Below, one piece after another: positions 51,527 to 62,194 of a stretch of DNA of 64,000 nt; positions within the stretch are counted from its first letter, which is position 1, and each line of letters begins with the position of its first letter. Below the pieces are notes generated by a model, which ran no database searches, was not told the DNA's origin, and was given only the letters and a program-made list of their open reading frames with translations. Position numbers and translations under genes: made by a program. This DNA comes from Corella eumyota (taxonomy: Eukaryota; Chordata; Ascidiacea; Phlebobranchia; Corellidae). The stretch spans positions 12,300,591 to 12,364,590 of the forward strand of contig OY720100.1 in assembly GCA_963082875.1 (NCBI GenBank). The letters run 5' to 3'.

Positions 51527-51625
51527 CGGTTGCCAGTCGATCTCGGAGTAACTTATGTTACTCTATGTTTAAGTTGCGCATTCGACTTTTCCACATCGAG
51601 GATAAAGATATATACAAAAAAAATG
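51527..51625 (+). repeat. 3' fragment of family A SINE
   Basis: Contains GGAGTAACTTATGTTACTCTATGTTTAAG and the well-preserved tail CATCGAGGATAAAGATATATAC followed by A's. The head is missing, as in 5'-truncated copies. Confidence 0.8.
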
Positions 51626-52483
51626 TTAATGGGCAAACTTCACGTCCCAAATTTGTGTTAATTCTATGTGTGAGCTATCAAGTACAACTAACTGTACGTT
51701 TGTTTGTATGGGCAAACGTTCAAAGATAACATAAAGTTGTAACGTGACAGGATTGCCAGAAGAATATCGTTGCAACCTGCTTAACAACGTTGATTTAATA
51801 TATTAATAATGAATTTATGTTTAACTAGATGACAGAGCAGTACGCATTTTCATTTCTACATGTAAGCGAGTCGCAATAGCACTTTGAAAATCGGGCAGTG
51901 CTGCAAAATAACATACTATAGGAAGCTTGTTTGGCTCAGTTTTAAACTGCTAAAGAAGTAATTCGTTGTTCGTTTGTTCATTTACACTAAACGCTTAAGT
52001 GTGCATGCATTGTTAAGTTGTTCAATATTGCAGGTTTTGTATTGCTCTACAAAACAAAAAATGAATGATTATAAAAAGAATGAATAAGTAGATGCCTTAA
52101 CATTTAAACAGTCTGGGTCCCGGGTTTTTTTGCAAACACACAACGTTTAACAAGGCCTTGTTTTTTATTAAGGAATTACCCTTTTGTATGGCACTTTTTC
52201 TTTAAAATTTTTTAAGCCAATCAAATATTACTAAAATTATTTTATCGTTTAGCTTAAAATAAAGCATTTTTTGGAAAAACAAAAGTTTTATTTACATTGC
52301 TTTAAAAAATAAAAGTGTGATAAGAAATCCAGAATTGTGCATTGAAGAAAAGGAAAAAAATACAAAACTTCATAATACAAATAAAACAGCAAGGGTGAAA
52401 AAAAATCAACACTAACACTTTAAGGCCGTACATTAATGAAAGTAGAGAAAAAATAAAAGGCAACTACTTTTTGAGGAATTGTC

Positions 52484-52840
52484 TCATTTGAACAAGCCTG
52501 TCTTTAAAAGTTCGTGGTTTTTCCTCATTTCTCCCCTTAAAAATACCCGCTCTTTCCCCATTTCCTCCCTTACAAATTCCCGGTGTTTCCTCATTTCCTC
52601 CCTAAACAATTCCCGGTCTTTCTCTCCCTCCTCCTTTTTGTACTTAATAAGTTCAGCTATATTAAAGTCTGCAACAGCCTCTGTAAATTGCATTAGTTTT
52701 AACAAAATACATAAGCTGTAAAAGTATACACAAAAACAGTCAATTTCGGAAAAAAAGTTGTTAATTTTAATTAAATTTAACTTACTTCTTTTACGACCTT
52801 TTCTTTGTTTTGGTGAACCAGAAGTTGAAGGCCTACGCAT
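52484..52840 (-). CDS. Small basic protein with hendecad coiled-coil repeats
   Basis: Exons 52840-52786 and 52680-52484 (gtaag donor, aatttacag acceptor), 83 aa from the ATG at 52840. The same frame is open up to an ATG at 52999 (136 aa), but that extension is low-complexity, so 52840 is preferred. The N-terminus is Ser/Pro/Lys/Arg-rich (MRRPSTSGSPKQRKGRKRK), followed by a charged helix with three 11-residue repeats (RELFREEMRKH, REFVREEMGKE, RVFLRGEMRKN) and a short hydrophobic end. An 11-residue period is typical of right-handed hendecad coiled coils. A similar layout (basic segment, then coiled coil) is seen in the C-terminal part of Myb/SANT-like proteins, but no DNA-binding domain is present. 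Function unknown. Confidence 0.45.
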   Translation of the reverse strand: MRRPSTSGSPKQRKGRKRSKLNLIKINNFFSEIDCFCVYFYSLCILLKLMQFTEAVADFNIAELIKYKKEEGEKDRELFREEMRKHREFVREEMGKERVFLRGEMRKNHELLKTGLFK

Positions 52841-53562
52841 TCTAGAGAGTTTTGCAGCCAAAACTAAAAACATAATTATTTTTTTACGTCTAAGCGTAGT
52901 ATATCTAAAATGCATTTGTGAACTATGTGACAAAATTTGATGAAATCCAGTCATCTTTAGAAACAAAACACTAAATAAATCAAGCTGAATAATGTCCATG
53001 CTGTTAATATCGCGCGGAGCAAACTTGTTACGCGTCGTTGGTTTTCAAAATATTTGCTGTAACGAATTCGTGAGGCGAAGTTGGAGCTTGCTTAAACGCA
53101 CATTTAAAAAAGCTTAGGTCCTTCTTTACAATACAAAAGTTTATAATTTACGAAGCAAAAGTTTGTCATTTACCCAATATACCACACAACTGGGTGTTTA
53201 GAAAAAATCCTACACAATACAGCGGCGTTAAATTAACTGGTTGTTACCATGCATTGCAGGGTGACATACCAATTGTTAAACTTATGTAAAATTGTTATAT
53301 AATAAATAAATACTTGATTATGTTATTATCAATATCTAATGTGCTATGTATTTCAATTTGTAATAGTTTTAAAATAATCGTAAAAATATTATAATATCGT
53401 TTTTTTTTAAATACTTTAAAGAATATATTTTATAGTTTAAAAAATGTTTGACAACACTTCAGTATGTTGTTTACTTTTTATCAGCTGATATTAAATTATT
53501 AACTTAAATACAACGTAAAGTTAAACCTTGGACTCATCAAAACTTAGTATCCATAACTTATT
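52841..53562. promoter_or_regulatory. Divergent intergenic region, coiled-coil gene / NUDT19
   Basis: About 720 bp between two divergent starts, so it likely contains both promoters. The minus strand carries a tatgtttttag acceptor just upstream of the 52840 ATG, which could be a cis or spliced-leader trans-splice site (trans-splicing is common in Ciona). No TATA box assigned. Confidence 0.4.
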
Positions 53563-56230
53563 ATGAGACTAGCCTCCATTTTATTATCGGAATTTGTGTT
53601 ACACAAAGCAATGCCGTCGTGGTTTGAAGCCGCAACCTTAATTATAACTGCACCAACAAACACTAATTTAATTAAAACAGGTTCGTTCTTTTTTTATTGG
53701 TATTAAATCTTACATATCAGTTGGCGTATTTAGGACACTAATAATTATGATATGATGTAAGTAATTCTTAATTTTAAAACATTGGATATATTAATGCACA
53801 AATACTAAAGCACTGTTAGACTGTTTTGGCTTTAAAATTCCAACGAAATTACTTAACTTTTAATTACAGCTAACGAAAAATGTGATTATGATGTTCTTAT
53901 GCTAAAACGTAGTTCAAAAAGCTCCTTTTACCCAAATGCTTATGTTTTTCCTGGTGGAAGAGTTGATAAGGTAAATAAATAAAATGTTGGAATGCCCTTT
54001 TGCAAATAAGTTTCAAATTCCTATTGTTGCAAGTACCGATTGCCTAGGGTGCATACACCTGAGTTTAAACTGGCAACCCATTTATTATACTATGCCAGTT
54101 ATGCAAATAATAATTATGCTTCTAAAAATTTAAGTTAAAAAAAAAAATTTACAAACCCAATACAATATAAGAACTCTACTATATAACACACTTCTACTAA
54201 GTTGAAACTAAACTGGCTATTTATACTTGTTTGGTTAAATATTTAGGCAGATTTATCTGAGAAGTGGATTGATATCTACAAACTATTTGATCCTCAATAT
54301 GAATCATTGTTTGATCGACTTAAAATTAATCAGGGAGACAACAACCGCTCCCCGATGTTTGACTATAATGCCACTGACCATATACCAAAAGAAATTGCGT
54401 ACAGAATTTGTGCGATTCGTGAAACATTTGAGGAAACTGGAATTTTGTTGACGAGAAATTTTAAAAACAAAAATTTTTCCTCGAGGTAATTTTGTTTTGA
54501 AAATATTTAAATTATTTAGATTAATTTACCAGGTTTGGCCTTAATTTATAATATAAAATAGACCATTTATACTTTATCTTTTGTCCATTGTTAGGTACAG
54601 TGATGTGCACCAATTTCCAAACAGTAAAAACATACAGAAATGGAGAAAAAGGGTACATGGCGATGCTTATCAATTTGTAGATATGTGTAAAGAATTTAAG
54701 TAGGTATTATTACAGACCAAAAGAATTTAAGTAGGTATTATTACAGAATTGGGTAACTGTTGTCTGACATCATGTTGTAGTGAACAGAACACTTCACCAC
54801 ATCGGGTCTGAGTTTGATGTACCCTTAAGTAAGGCACTTTGAACTGCTGAGCCAACACTTAATCAGCAGCTCAATTATAGGGCAATTATAAATCTATATT
54901 ATCAAAAAACTGTCAAAGGAAATTCTAAACTGTGTTGGGGTACCTGATGTTACTCTACGTTTAGGTCATGAAGTTGACCTTTCCACATCAAAGATAAATA
55001 AATGTAAAAAAACTACCAAAGGCAACGTAACACTAAGTCTAGGTAAATCTTGTTAATTAATGTTTAGGGTGTAAATTTACCATTTCCTCTTTAAGGTAAA
55101 ATAAAAAAGAGTGTTCACTGTATACACTAGTTTAAATGGGTCCCCTAAAAACTGCTATTAGCCTGTTAAATCTAATTTATTAAATATTAGATGCATACCT
55201 GATGTGTGGTCACTACATGAATGGAGCAACTGGCTAACCCCATCAGAAATGTTTCAGAAAATGTCAAAACGTTATGACACTGTGTTTTATACTGCAAATA
55301 TACCTTCAGTGCCAGAGTTTGCTGAACAGGACAACATGGAGACAGTCGAAATAACCGTAAGCCTAAAAACATATCACTTTTAATTTATTTGTTCTAGTGT
55401 TAAATGTTAATAGTAATTTATGTAAAAAAGTTAAAAAAATCATGGTGATGAAAGAAAGAAATCATTTAGAAAATCATTTTTTGTGGGTTTAGAAAGATCT
55501 GTTGGGAAAAATCATATAGCCACACACTTATGTTCCAATAAATTATTTACGTTGTTTTTTTTACCAGTGGGACACACCAGAGAGTAATTTGGACGTGTTT
55601 AGATTGAGAAAAGGAGTATATGGGCCTCCTCAAATCTATGAATTACTACGACTTGCCAACTTTAATACTCATCAACAATTTATTGAGTATGACCATCCAA
55701 AATTTGACTTTTAAAAATAATTTAATGTGAACATTTAATGAGTTTTGTTGTTACTATATATTTTAGATTCTCCTATAACAGAGGTCTAAAGGGAATGGAA
55801 AGGTGGTTACCTATAAGGGCAGTAACCAAAGATAATATTGGTTTATCACTATACCCTGGTAAGTAGTATAATACTAGGCCACTAGTTCAGTAGGCAATAA
55901 TGTTTGGCTTTACAAAAAGAGGCCCTTGTCAAGAATAAAGATATACGAAACCGAAACAAAAAAAATTTTATCTCAAAACTTGCTTAAAATTTACCCTCAG
56001 GTGATCAGTGGTATCCAAAAGATATCACCAAAGAAACTGTAAAAGCTGGGCCTATTGAAATCAATATGACATACTCAGATATGTTGAAAGTGCCTCCTTC
56101 CAACCATAATCACATGAAACTTTTAGATGGTTTATTTGACTGGGAAATTGCTTGTTCATATCCAGCTTTATATGGACATTGTAATCCAAAACCTATAAAA
56201 ATAAGTCAAAATAAGGCGGCAAAATTGTAG
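53563..56230 (+). CDS. NUDT19: NUDT19, peroxisomal acyl-CoA diphosphatase (Nudix hydrolase)
   Basis: Hydrolyses CoA and acyl-CoA to phosphopantetheines and 3',5'-ADP in peroxisomes (family knowledge). Exons 53563-53680, 53870-53970, 54247-54485, 54595-54699, 55191-55356, 55568-55686, 55767-55858, 56001-56230; 389 aa, close to vertebrate length. The Nudix motif is split as in NUDT19: VFPGGRVDK (residues 65-73), then after an insert CAIRETFEETGIL (128-140), with Arg131, Glu132, Glu135 and Glu136 for metal binding. Later family blocks are PDVWSLHEWSNWLTP, PPQIYELLRLANF and GMERWLP. The C-terminus is AKL, a good PTS1 signal. An in-frame stop lies just before the first ATG; the second ATG (53611, MPSWFEAATLI) aligns better with the family start and may be the real one. 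The donor of exon 4 is tandemly duplicated. AATAAA at 56343-56348. Confidence 0.96.
54689..54747. repeat. 28 bp direct duplication spanning the NUDT19 exon 4 donor
   Basis: AAAGAATTTAAGTAGGTATT plus eight more bases is present at 54689-54716 and again at 54720-54747 (period 31). The last coding bases and the GTAGGT donor are therefore present twice in a row. Confidence 0.95.
54771..55015 (+). repeat. Family A SINE in NUDT19 intron 4
   Basis: Head TGTAGTGAACAGAACACTTC, body GAGCCAACACTTAATCAGCAG and GGGCAATTATAAATC, tail CACATCAAAGATAAATAAATG with an A-run. Diverged but complete order. Confidence 0.75.
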
Positions 56231-57283
56231 TAGTAATTTTTATACCTCATTTATTTCATACATAATTACAATTGTTCCGATTTTTAACTTTTGTATTAAT
56301 TTATAAATAGTTTTTTTTTTAATTATGCACCCAATTTTCACTAATAAAAAATTCTTGCATAAAGAATAGTGTTCATTTTCTTTAAGTAATAACATGAATT
56401 TAGTGCATAAAAGCCTAATAACAATGTTTAATGTACTATTATTTACATAACATCACGATGTTTATTATTTAATAAGTTTAAATTTTACTACAAAAATATT
56501 TTTATTAAAAAAGCCCCAAAATTTGAAATAGCTACTGTCGCCAGCACACCCTTGCCACCGAAATTATTTGCGCTAGTCTACTTTCCAAACCTAATTTAAA
56601 CAAGCACGACGGAGCCATGTTTGGTCTTGGCACATAGTTGTTACCCTTGTGTTATTGGTGTTACTCAATCATACCCAGCTGGTGATAAAAAGAAACGCCG
56701 ACCACCGCGTATCCTCCAATGGCGTCTGACACGGTTTGTGACGTCACAAATGATCGTGTATACAGCATAAGAAAAAGGGCTAAGCAAAAGACAGCTTAAT
56801 AAAAGACTTGTTACCCATTTAAAAGCAACAAAATTTAATAAATTTTTCTATTAGAGTATAAAACTTTTTGACAACAGTATCATTTTTTGAAAAAAAAAAC
56901 ATTTTTAATTATAAGTCAGATTTTTACAAAAGTGCTAAGAAAAATAGAGAAGCTTCTTCAAGGAAAAACATATATTTTGAAACGGTTTATAATTTTGTAA
57001 ACGATTTTAAAGTTATTTACTCGCAGTTGACCTATCAAAACATCAATTTATGTAATGCCATGGTATACCCGGCAAAGAAAATTCATACAAATTACGGACG
57101 CCAAGGGAATTATACTTTCGTTTGAAATTTTAAAAAGCCTTGCAATGTATAAATGTTTTAGACGTAAAGACTATCTTTTTAGAAATATTTATAAATTCTG
57201 GACTAATTACATTATTTTTTTTTACAGATTAATTAAAATATATAAAAGAAATATTTTATGGTTTTACGGTAATATTATTAACC
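56231..57283. other. Intergenic region, NUDT19 3' end to fibrinogen-like gene promoter
   Basis: After the NUDT19 poly-A signal, a less AT-rich stretch at 56530-56760 holds a CCAAT box (56716-56720) and TGACGTCA (56739-56746), a plausible upstream promoter of the fibrinogen-like gene. Open frames at 56868-57297 start without ATG or overlap poly-A/T runs and are not believed. Confidence 0.45.
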
Positions 57284-60200
57284 ATGTATTTTATTGAGTA
57301 TACATGCTTAGCCACGTTTATACTAGCTTCAATAGTTTTAACCAACGCACAATCTGCTGTTGATAATTTTAATGAAGTTACAATAGCTTCAGATGTCCTC
57401 GAAACGGAACAAGAGATAGGTTTCCCTGGCCAGTATAAAGTTAACTTAACCAAACTCTGCTCGAAAACTGGGTTTTGCCATTACCGTTTAGATTTTCCTT
57501 TAACTGGCATTAACGGTTCCGAAGCAAGACAACCGGTTTCAGAAAGATTATTTGACAAAAATGCAGGACTCGAAAAAATTCAAACTTCCTTACAGGATCA
57601 ATTATTGCTGGCCCAAAAAAATACAGCCCAGTTAACGGAGGTTGCGTCAAAACTTAAATATATAGAAATTCAAATAAACAAGAGCGCAGAAGAATCGCTA
57701 AACGACAGTGGTATACAAAGTACAAGTGTTCCAATGTCTTTACTCGATTTTGAAGGAAGTTCTGGGCGGAATGAACGACTTACAGTAATCGAAGCAAGAA
57801 TAAAATCTGTCAATGATTTAAATATTGCCAAAAATCCCAGGCAACAAAATGATGACGTCACGAAGTCTACGTCAGCAGAAGACGATTTAAGTAAAATACA
57901 GAGAGTTGTTGACAGCGTTGAACAATCTCAATTCGAAATAGGTAACCGACTTTCGAATCTCGAAGAAGCGATTCTCAGTGTTCTGCGGGGCTTAGATGCA
58001 AAAATCTCGGCCAAAATTGAATCCGTTGCCGGGGCCTGTAACAAATGTCCAACGAAAGAGAGTAAGTTGAATTGTTTAACAAATATCGAATGCTTTTAAG
58101 GGAAGCCAAAAATGGCGCTATTTGAAGCAAGAGCCGAAAAAGAACCATGTGCTTGGAATTTTTCACGTCGTGGCGCCAAATTTATACCAAAATATCTTTT
58201 CGTTTTGTTTGCGAAAGATGTTTTTAGTATACTGCTATGACATCAGCATATTGTTTGAGTGACATGCGTTACGTGGATGATGTCATTTCTATAGAAAATC
58301 ACATGCATTGTCACTACATAGGCGACGCTCTGACAACGTTCTTGGCATTCTCGAAATGTCTAATGAGACGGGGCATAGACTAAATATTTCGTTACATTCC
58401 CTAGATACTAATAACGCAAGAATGTATGTCATATTAATGGCCTACCCTTTATCGTATACATATTTGCATTTTAGACGCGAAGTCCCCTAAAGAAACAGAA
58501 ACACAACTTCGGACCGAAGAAATAGGAGAAACTGCTGAGGTTAGTTTAATTTAAAACAATATTTATAAATAAAGGTTTGGGCTATTTAGCATTTAGGTAA
58601 CCTTGTAAAAGATTAACAGTAAACTTTCCACCTAATTCCCAAGTGTGTTGTTAATCGATGGTGGGATATTATAATTTCTTTAACAAGCCAAGTACGTATT
58701 GAAAATAAGTATGACACTTACTTTAACCACGTGGCAATAATGACAATGCATTTAATGAAAAACTAAAAATTCTTACGCTATTTTCTACACAAGTCTGATG
58801 TTGACAGCATTTATTTTAAATATATAGGAGGTAACGAGAGAAGAAGGTCCTCCCATGATGCTGTGTAAGACCTGCTGTGAACCAGTTTCGTTTTCCGAGT
58901 ACATGCAGTCACGTGACCTCTCCATGTCACCAGAAGAGGATACTAGAGAGGACATGATAGGCGTAAGTTTTAGCCAGTATAAATAAGTTTTTTTCTGTTA
59001 AGGCTAGGACTGATGGTATAAGATAAAAATTATTTTTTTTTTAGTCGTACAATGCTGTTCGTTATGGCGTCGAAGCAGCAACTGGTGTTAAAGAAGTACT
59101 TACTGTTGAGCAACGCTATTTTGACGAACCGCTAGAGAATGTACCAGGTAAAATACAATTTTAAGTTTAAGAAAAAAGTGCAATGAAGTCCGGTAATGTG
59201 TTAAACCGGTCATGGCAGCGGTCTATAAGCCAAAAGACTTAAGGTTCGAGTCGCACCAATGCCTCACTATTCGCTCTTTAGCTCGGCGTTTACAGATAGC
59301 TTTAACACGTCCCAACCGCACACCCTTACCCGATAAAACTATTAAAAACCCATTCCCTTAAGGAAACTTGTAAAAAAATGTGCAAGCAATATTCTTACGC
59401 TTATTAAAAACAAGCACTCTATTATAAATTAGGATAATAAAAGGACCAAAAGCTAAATGGTTGTTGTTTTTAGAAAGTACGGTTACAACACAAATCGAAG
59501 AAACTCCTGTTAGCTCGACTACACAAAACGGGGGACAACTGAACCAGAAAAATCCAGTTAAAACCAGTTCCGAATCTGGTTTAGTTTCAACAACTTCCAG
59601 TACTTTAATTCATGATATTACGCTACCTCAATCCAATGACAGTTACGAACTTCGCGAGTCTTCCGGAAGATATCCGGGCTCAGCTGAATATGACGTCACT
59701 ACTCAGACGACAACAAAACTTGAAATTAGTACTACGCAGTCAACTACAACAAGCGAAGGGCTGGCTGATGCGCCAAATACAGGTAAACTAAAAAGGGAAT
59801 TTTATTATAAATTAATTACAAAATTTAAAAAAATTCTTAAAAGTTTGTTTCATTTTACTTGACAGATATTCCTTACGATTGTGCTGAGTTATATTTAAAT
59901 GGCGAGACACAAAGTGGAGTATACAAGATAAAGCCCAAGAAACGGGGAGTGTGGACAGTTTACTGTGATATGGAAACCAGCGGTGGTGGATGGACAACTA
60001 TACAGAAAAGGTGCAAAAAGAGAACAAAAAGATAAAATTTAAAACGTTAAGCATGACCCAGAGTACTTTTGTTTATTTAAAAAAGTTTGAATCACTTGTA
60101 CTTTACGGCTGTTAAAAAACTTAAGGACCGTGAAGTTCAAGAGAGTTAGCAAGGACCGTATAATAGAAGAGTTTCTCTGAGAACCGCAAAGTACAAGTGA

Positions 60201-61123
60201 TCCAAAAGTTCTATATTAACATGAACATAGCCATAACTTTATGTTTTTAAAACAGGGTAAATGGAGACGTTAACTTTACTAGAAACTGGAAGGAATACAA
60301 AACCGGGTTCGGCAATGTGGACGGCGATTATTGGATGGGGTTAGAAAAAATGCACCACCTATCAGTCAGTAATAGGTAAGTAGATGTTTGGTAGCACAAT
60401 CAAAGTAGATGTTTGGTAGCACAATCAAAGTAGATGTTTGGTAGCACAATCAAAGTTAAATACTTGTTTATATAAATAAATTTGACAACATTTTGCGATA
60501 CCATATTACGAGCTATTCTTACAACTTCAAAAATTATGAAAATTAGAGTTTTGAAAATCATTTATTTTTATGATTTGTAGAAGTCGGCGGCTAGTTCTTC
60601 GTATAGACCTAATTGATTGGAATGATGTAAGACATTATGCTGAGTACGAGGTGTTTCGAGTACGAAGCGAGTCCAGACAATATCAACTTATAGCGAAAAA
60701 ATACAGAGGCACAGCTGGCGATGCCTTGAACTACGGGTAAATTTTAAACCTACTTTTAAGCATAAGCGCTATACATTTATTAGCCTGTTGAGTACTTATG
60801 GTTAATATTACTTTAATTTTAGAAAAAATTACAACCACCACTTGCAGTCATTCACCACGTACGACCGGGACAACGACCATTACGACTGGGGCAACTGTGG
60901 TCGTTATTACCGATCTGGATGGTGGTTTAATGCTTGCTTTGCTGCCAACTTAAACGGGCAATATTACACCGGACAATACAGTGGCGTCCAAAAGGGTATT
61001 TATTGGGGTACTTGGTACCGGTTGACAGACCCTTTAACCAATGCCCGATACTCGTTTAAATACGTGGATATGAAAGTTAGACCGGTTAGTTTTTCAAAAA
61101 TATCGAAAAGGTCAATAAGGTAA
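57284..61123 (+). CDS. Secreted fibrinogen-domain (FReD) protein with coiled coil and mucin-like linker
   Basis: Exons 57284-58061, 58475-58539, 58828-58962, 59045-59147, 59474-59782, 59866-60010, 60256-60375, 60581-60736, 60823-61123; frame kept, 703 aa. Residues 1-22 form a signal peptide (ATFILASIVLTNAQ). A long, mostly helical region (~85-255) is a likely oligomerising coiled coil and is followed by CNKCP. Exon 3 has a CKTCCEP cysteine cluster; exon 5 is Ser/Thr-rich and mucin-like. The fibrinogen C-terminal domain is 464-703: Cys469, VYCDMETSGGGWT, YWMGLEKMHHLS, then DRDNDHYDWGNC with a calcium-binding loop (618-622) and the Cys629-Cys642 pair. The layout resembles tenascin, angiopoietin and ficolin-type lectins without a collagen stalk or EGF repeats. 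In tunicates such proteins serve as recognition lectins or matrix proteins; the ligand is unknown. AATAAA at 61413-61418. Confidence 0.93.
59183..59345 (+). repeat. tRNA-derived SINE-like repeat (family B) in intron 4
   Basis: An A-box-like GGTCATGGCAGCGGTC and B-box-like GGTTCGAGTCGCACC are about 40 bp apart, as in a tRNA head, followed by a unique body that recurs at 49318-49412. A full tRNA cannot be folded, so it is a repeat and not a tRNA gene. Confidence 0.65.
60086..60205. mobile_element. Small MITE-like inverted-repeat element in intron 6 of the FReD gene
   Basis: GAATCACTTGTACTTTACGG near the left end and CCGCAAAGTACAAGTGATCC near the right end form ~20 bp terminal inverted repeats with two mismatches. 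The centre carries two AAGGACCGT direct repeats. Total ~120 bp, no coding capacity. The target duplication is unclear. Confidence 0.65.
60379..60453. repeat. Three perfect 25 bp tandem repeats at a splice donor
   Basis: AGTAGATGTTTGGTAGCACA plus five bases, repeated at 60379, 60404 and 60429. The array starts inside the gtaag donor of the exon ending at 60375. Only the first copy is preceded by gta, so the donor itself is single. Confidence 0.95.
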
Positions 61124-62194
61124 TGTAAAATATAAAAGTCCTTTTTTATTTTATAATGTCTTATAAGCAGCATGGAGATTAGTCTTACGAATGAACTTTC
61201 TACAATTGTATTCCAATGTGTTGTTAAACATCTTTTTATATTAGTTATTTAATGTTATAACGCTTTGTTTAAAGGCAGAATACTTGTTGCTTTGTACATG
61301 TAATGCAAGCTGTTATTATTTAATAAGCTACTTGTAGATTTTATTTCTTTTATCTTAGTGCTTTTATTACACTTTATTAAATGTGCAAAGGCTCGCCTGT
61401 TTTTTTGCGTAAAATAAACTATGAACATATGTCAGTATGTATTAAATTAAATTAATGTTTACAGATAAGCTTTAAATAAAGTGCTTATAAAATAAATAAG
61501 GTAAAAATAATCACAGCCAATTCTTACCTGTTTTTTGTTTTCTCATCCTTAAAGATAGTTGTGTTCAGAAACCTCTTACAGTACGTTTATAAAACATCGA
61601 CAGAATTTATTCTCCAACAAATAACTGCTGTTAGGCTGTGCACTTGGCTATGGAAATACTGGCTTTGTTTTGAAATTGTTATCTTATACATTTTAGCTGG
61701 TAACCTGTTACTACAAAATTTAATTTAGCCTCGATAATAAAACCATAAATATTTTATACGTTTTTTTGGTATAACAAAGCAGCAACGTTTTTTTTTAAAT
61801 CAAACATGTTTTTCAATATTTCAAAAAACAAACCACACTTTTTTTGCCAGAAAAGCAACCACGTACTCCATAGTAGATTAACAATTGTTACAAGGCCTAC
61901 CTTAAGTGTTCTTGTCAATATTGAAAATCTAGTGCCAAAACCGTTTAGTAACTTATCACGAAGGCAACTGAGATCAAACCAAGCGCCCCAAGTAAAGAAG
62001 TGTTTTAACCAATTAAATACACTGCTCTATTGAGTTTTTAAATAATATTACAAAACACCTTAACATATTATAATTTTATTCTGAGATCAACGGAACCAAA
62101 GTTGAAAATATCAAAATGAACTATTGGCAAACTAAAATTGAGCAAACTTTTGACTAAAAAGAATTAGAAAAATAACTCGAATAAAATGACATTT
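61124..62194. other. Tail-to-tail intergenic region, FReD gene / ATP5F1C
   Basis: 3' UTR of the FReD gene to about 61430, then AT-rich DNA. A plus-strand frame at 61806-62033 (75 aa, MFFNISKNKPHFF...) starts with ATG but is unlike any known protein and probably chance. Nothing else seen. Confidence 0.5.

Larger units (their letters stand above)
48825..52483. other. Intergenic region upstream of TMEM26
   Basis: Probably contains TMEM26 leader exons: 51197-51181 (ATG AAA TTC CAA TCG GG then gtaagt) and 50226-50170 (ttatag acceptor, gtaagt donor), both minus strand. A family B SINE lies at 49318-49412 and a family A 3' fragment at 51527-51625. A plus-strand frame at 50315-50494 (RVLEEFIRKIRKRLAQ...) has no ATG start or known relative. 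Otherwise AT-rich with nothing recognisable. Confidence 0.5.

Noticed and set aside
59183-59260. A-box and B-box spacing, considered as a tRNA gene
   Set aside because: Stems do not pair and the sequence continues into a repeat body shared with 49318-49412.
61806-62033. 75-codon plus-strand ORF with ATG
   Set aside because: Lies between two 3' ends, unlike any protein known to me; no splice or promoter signals.
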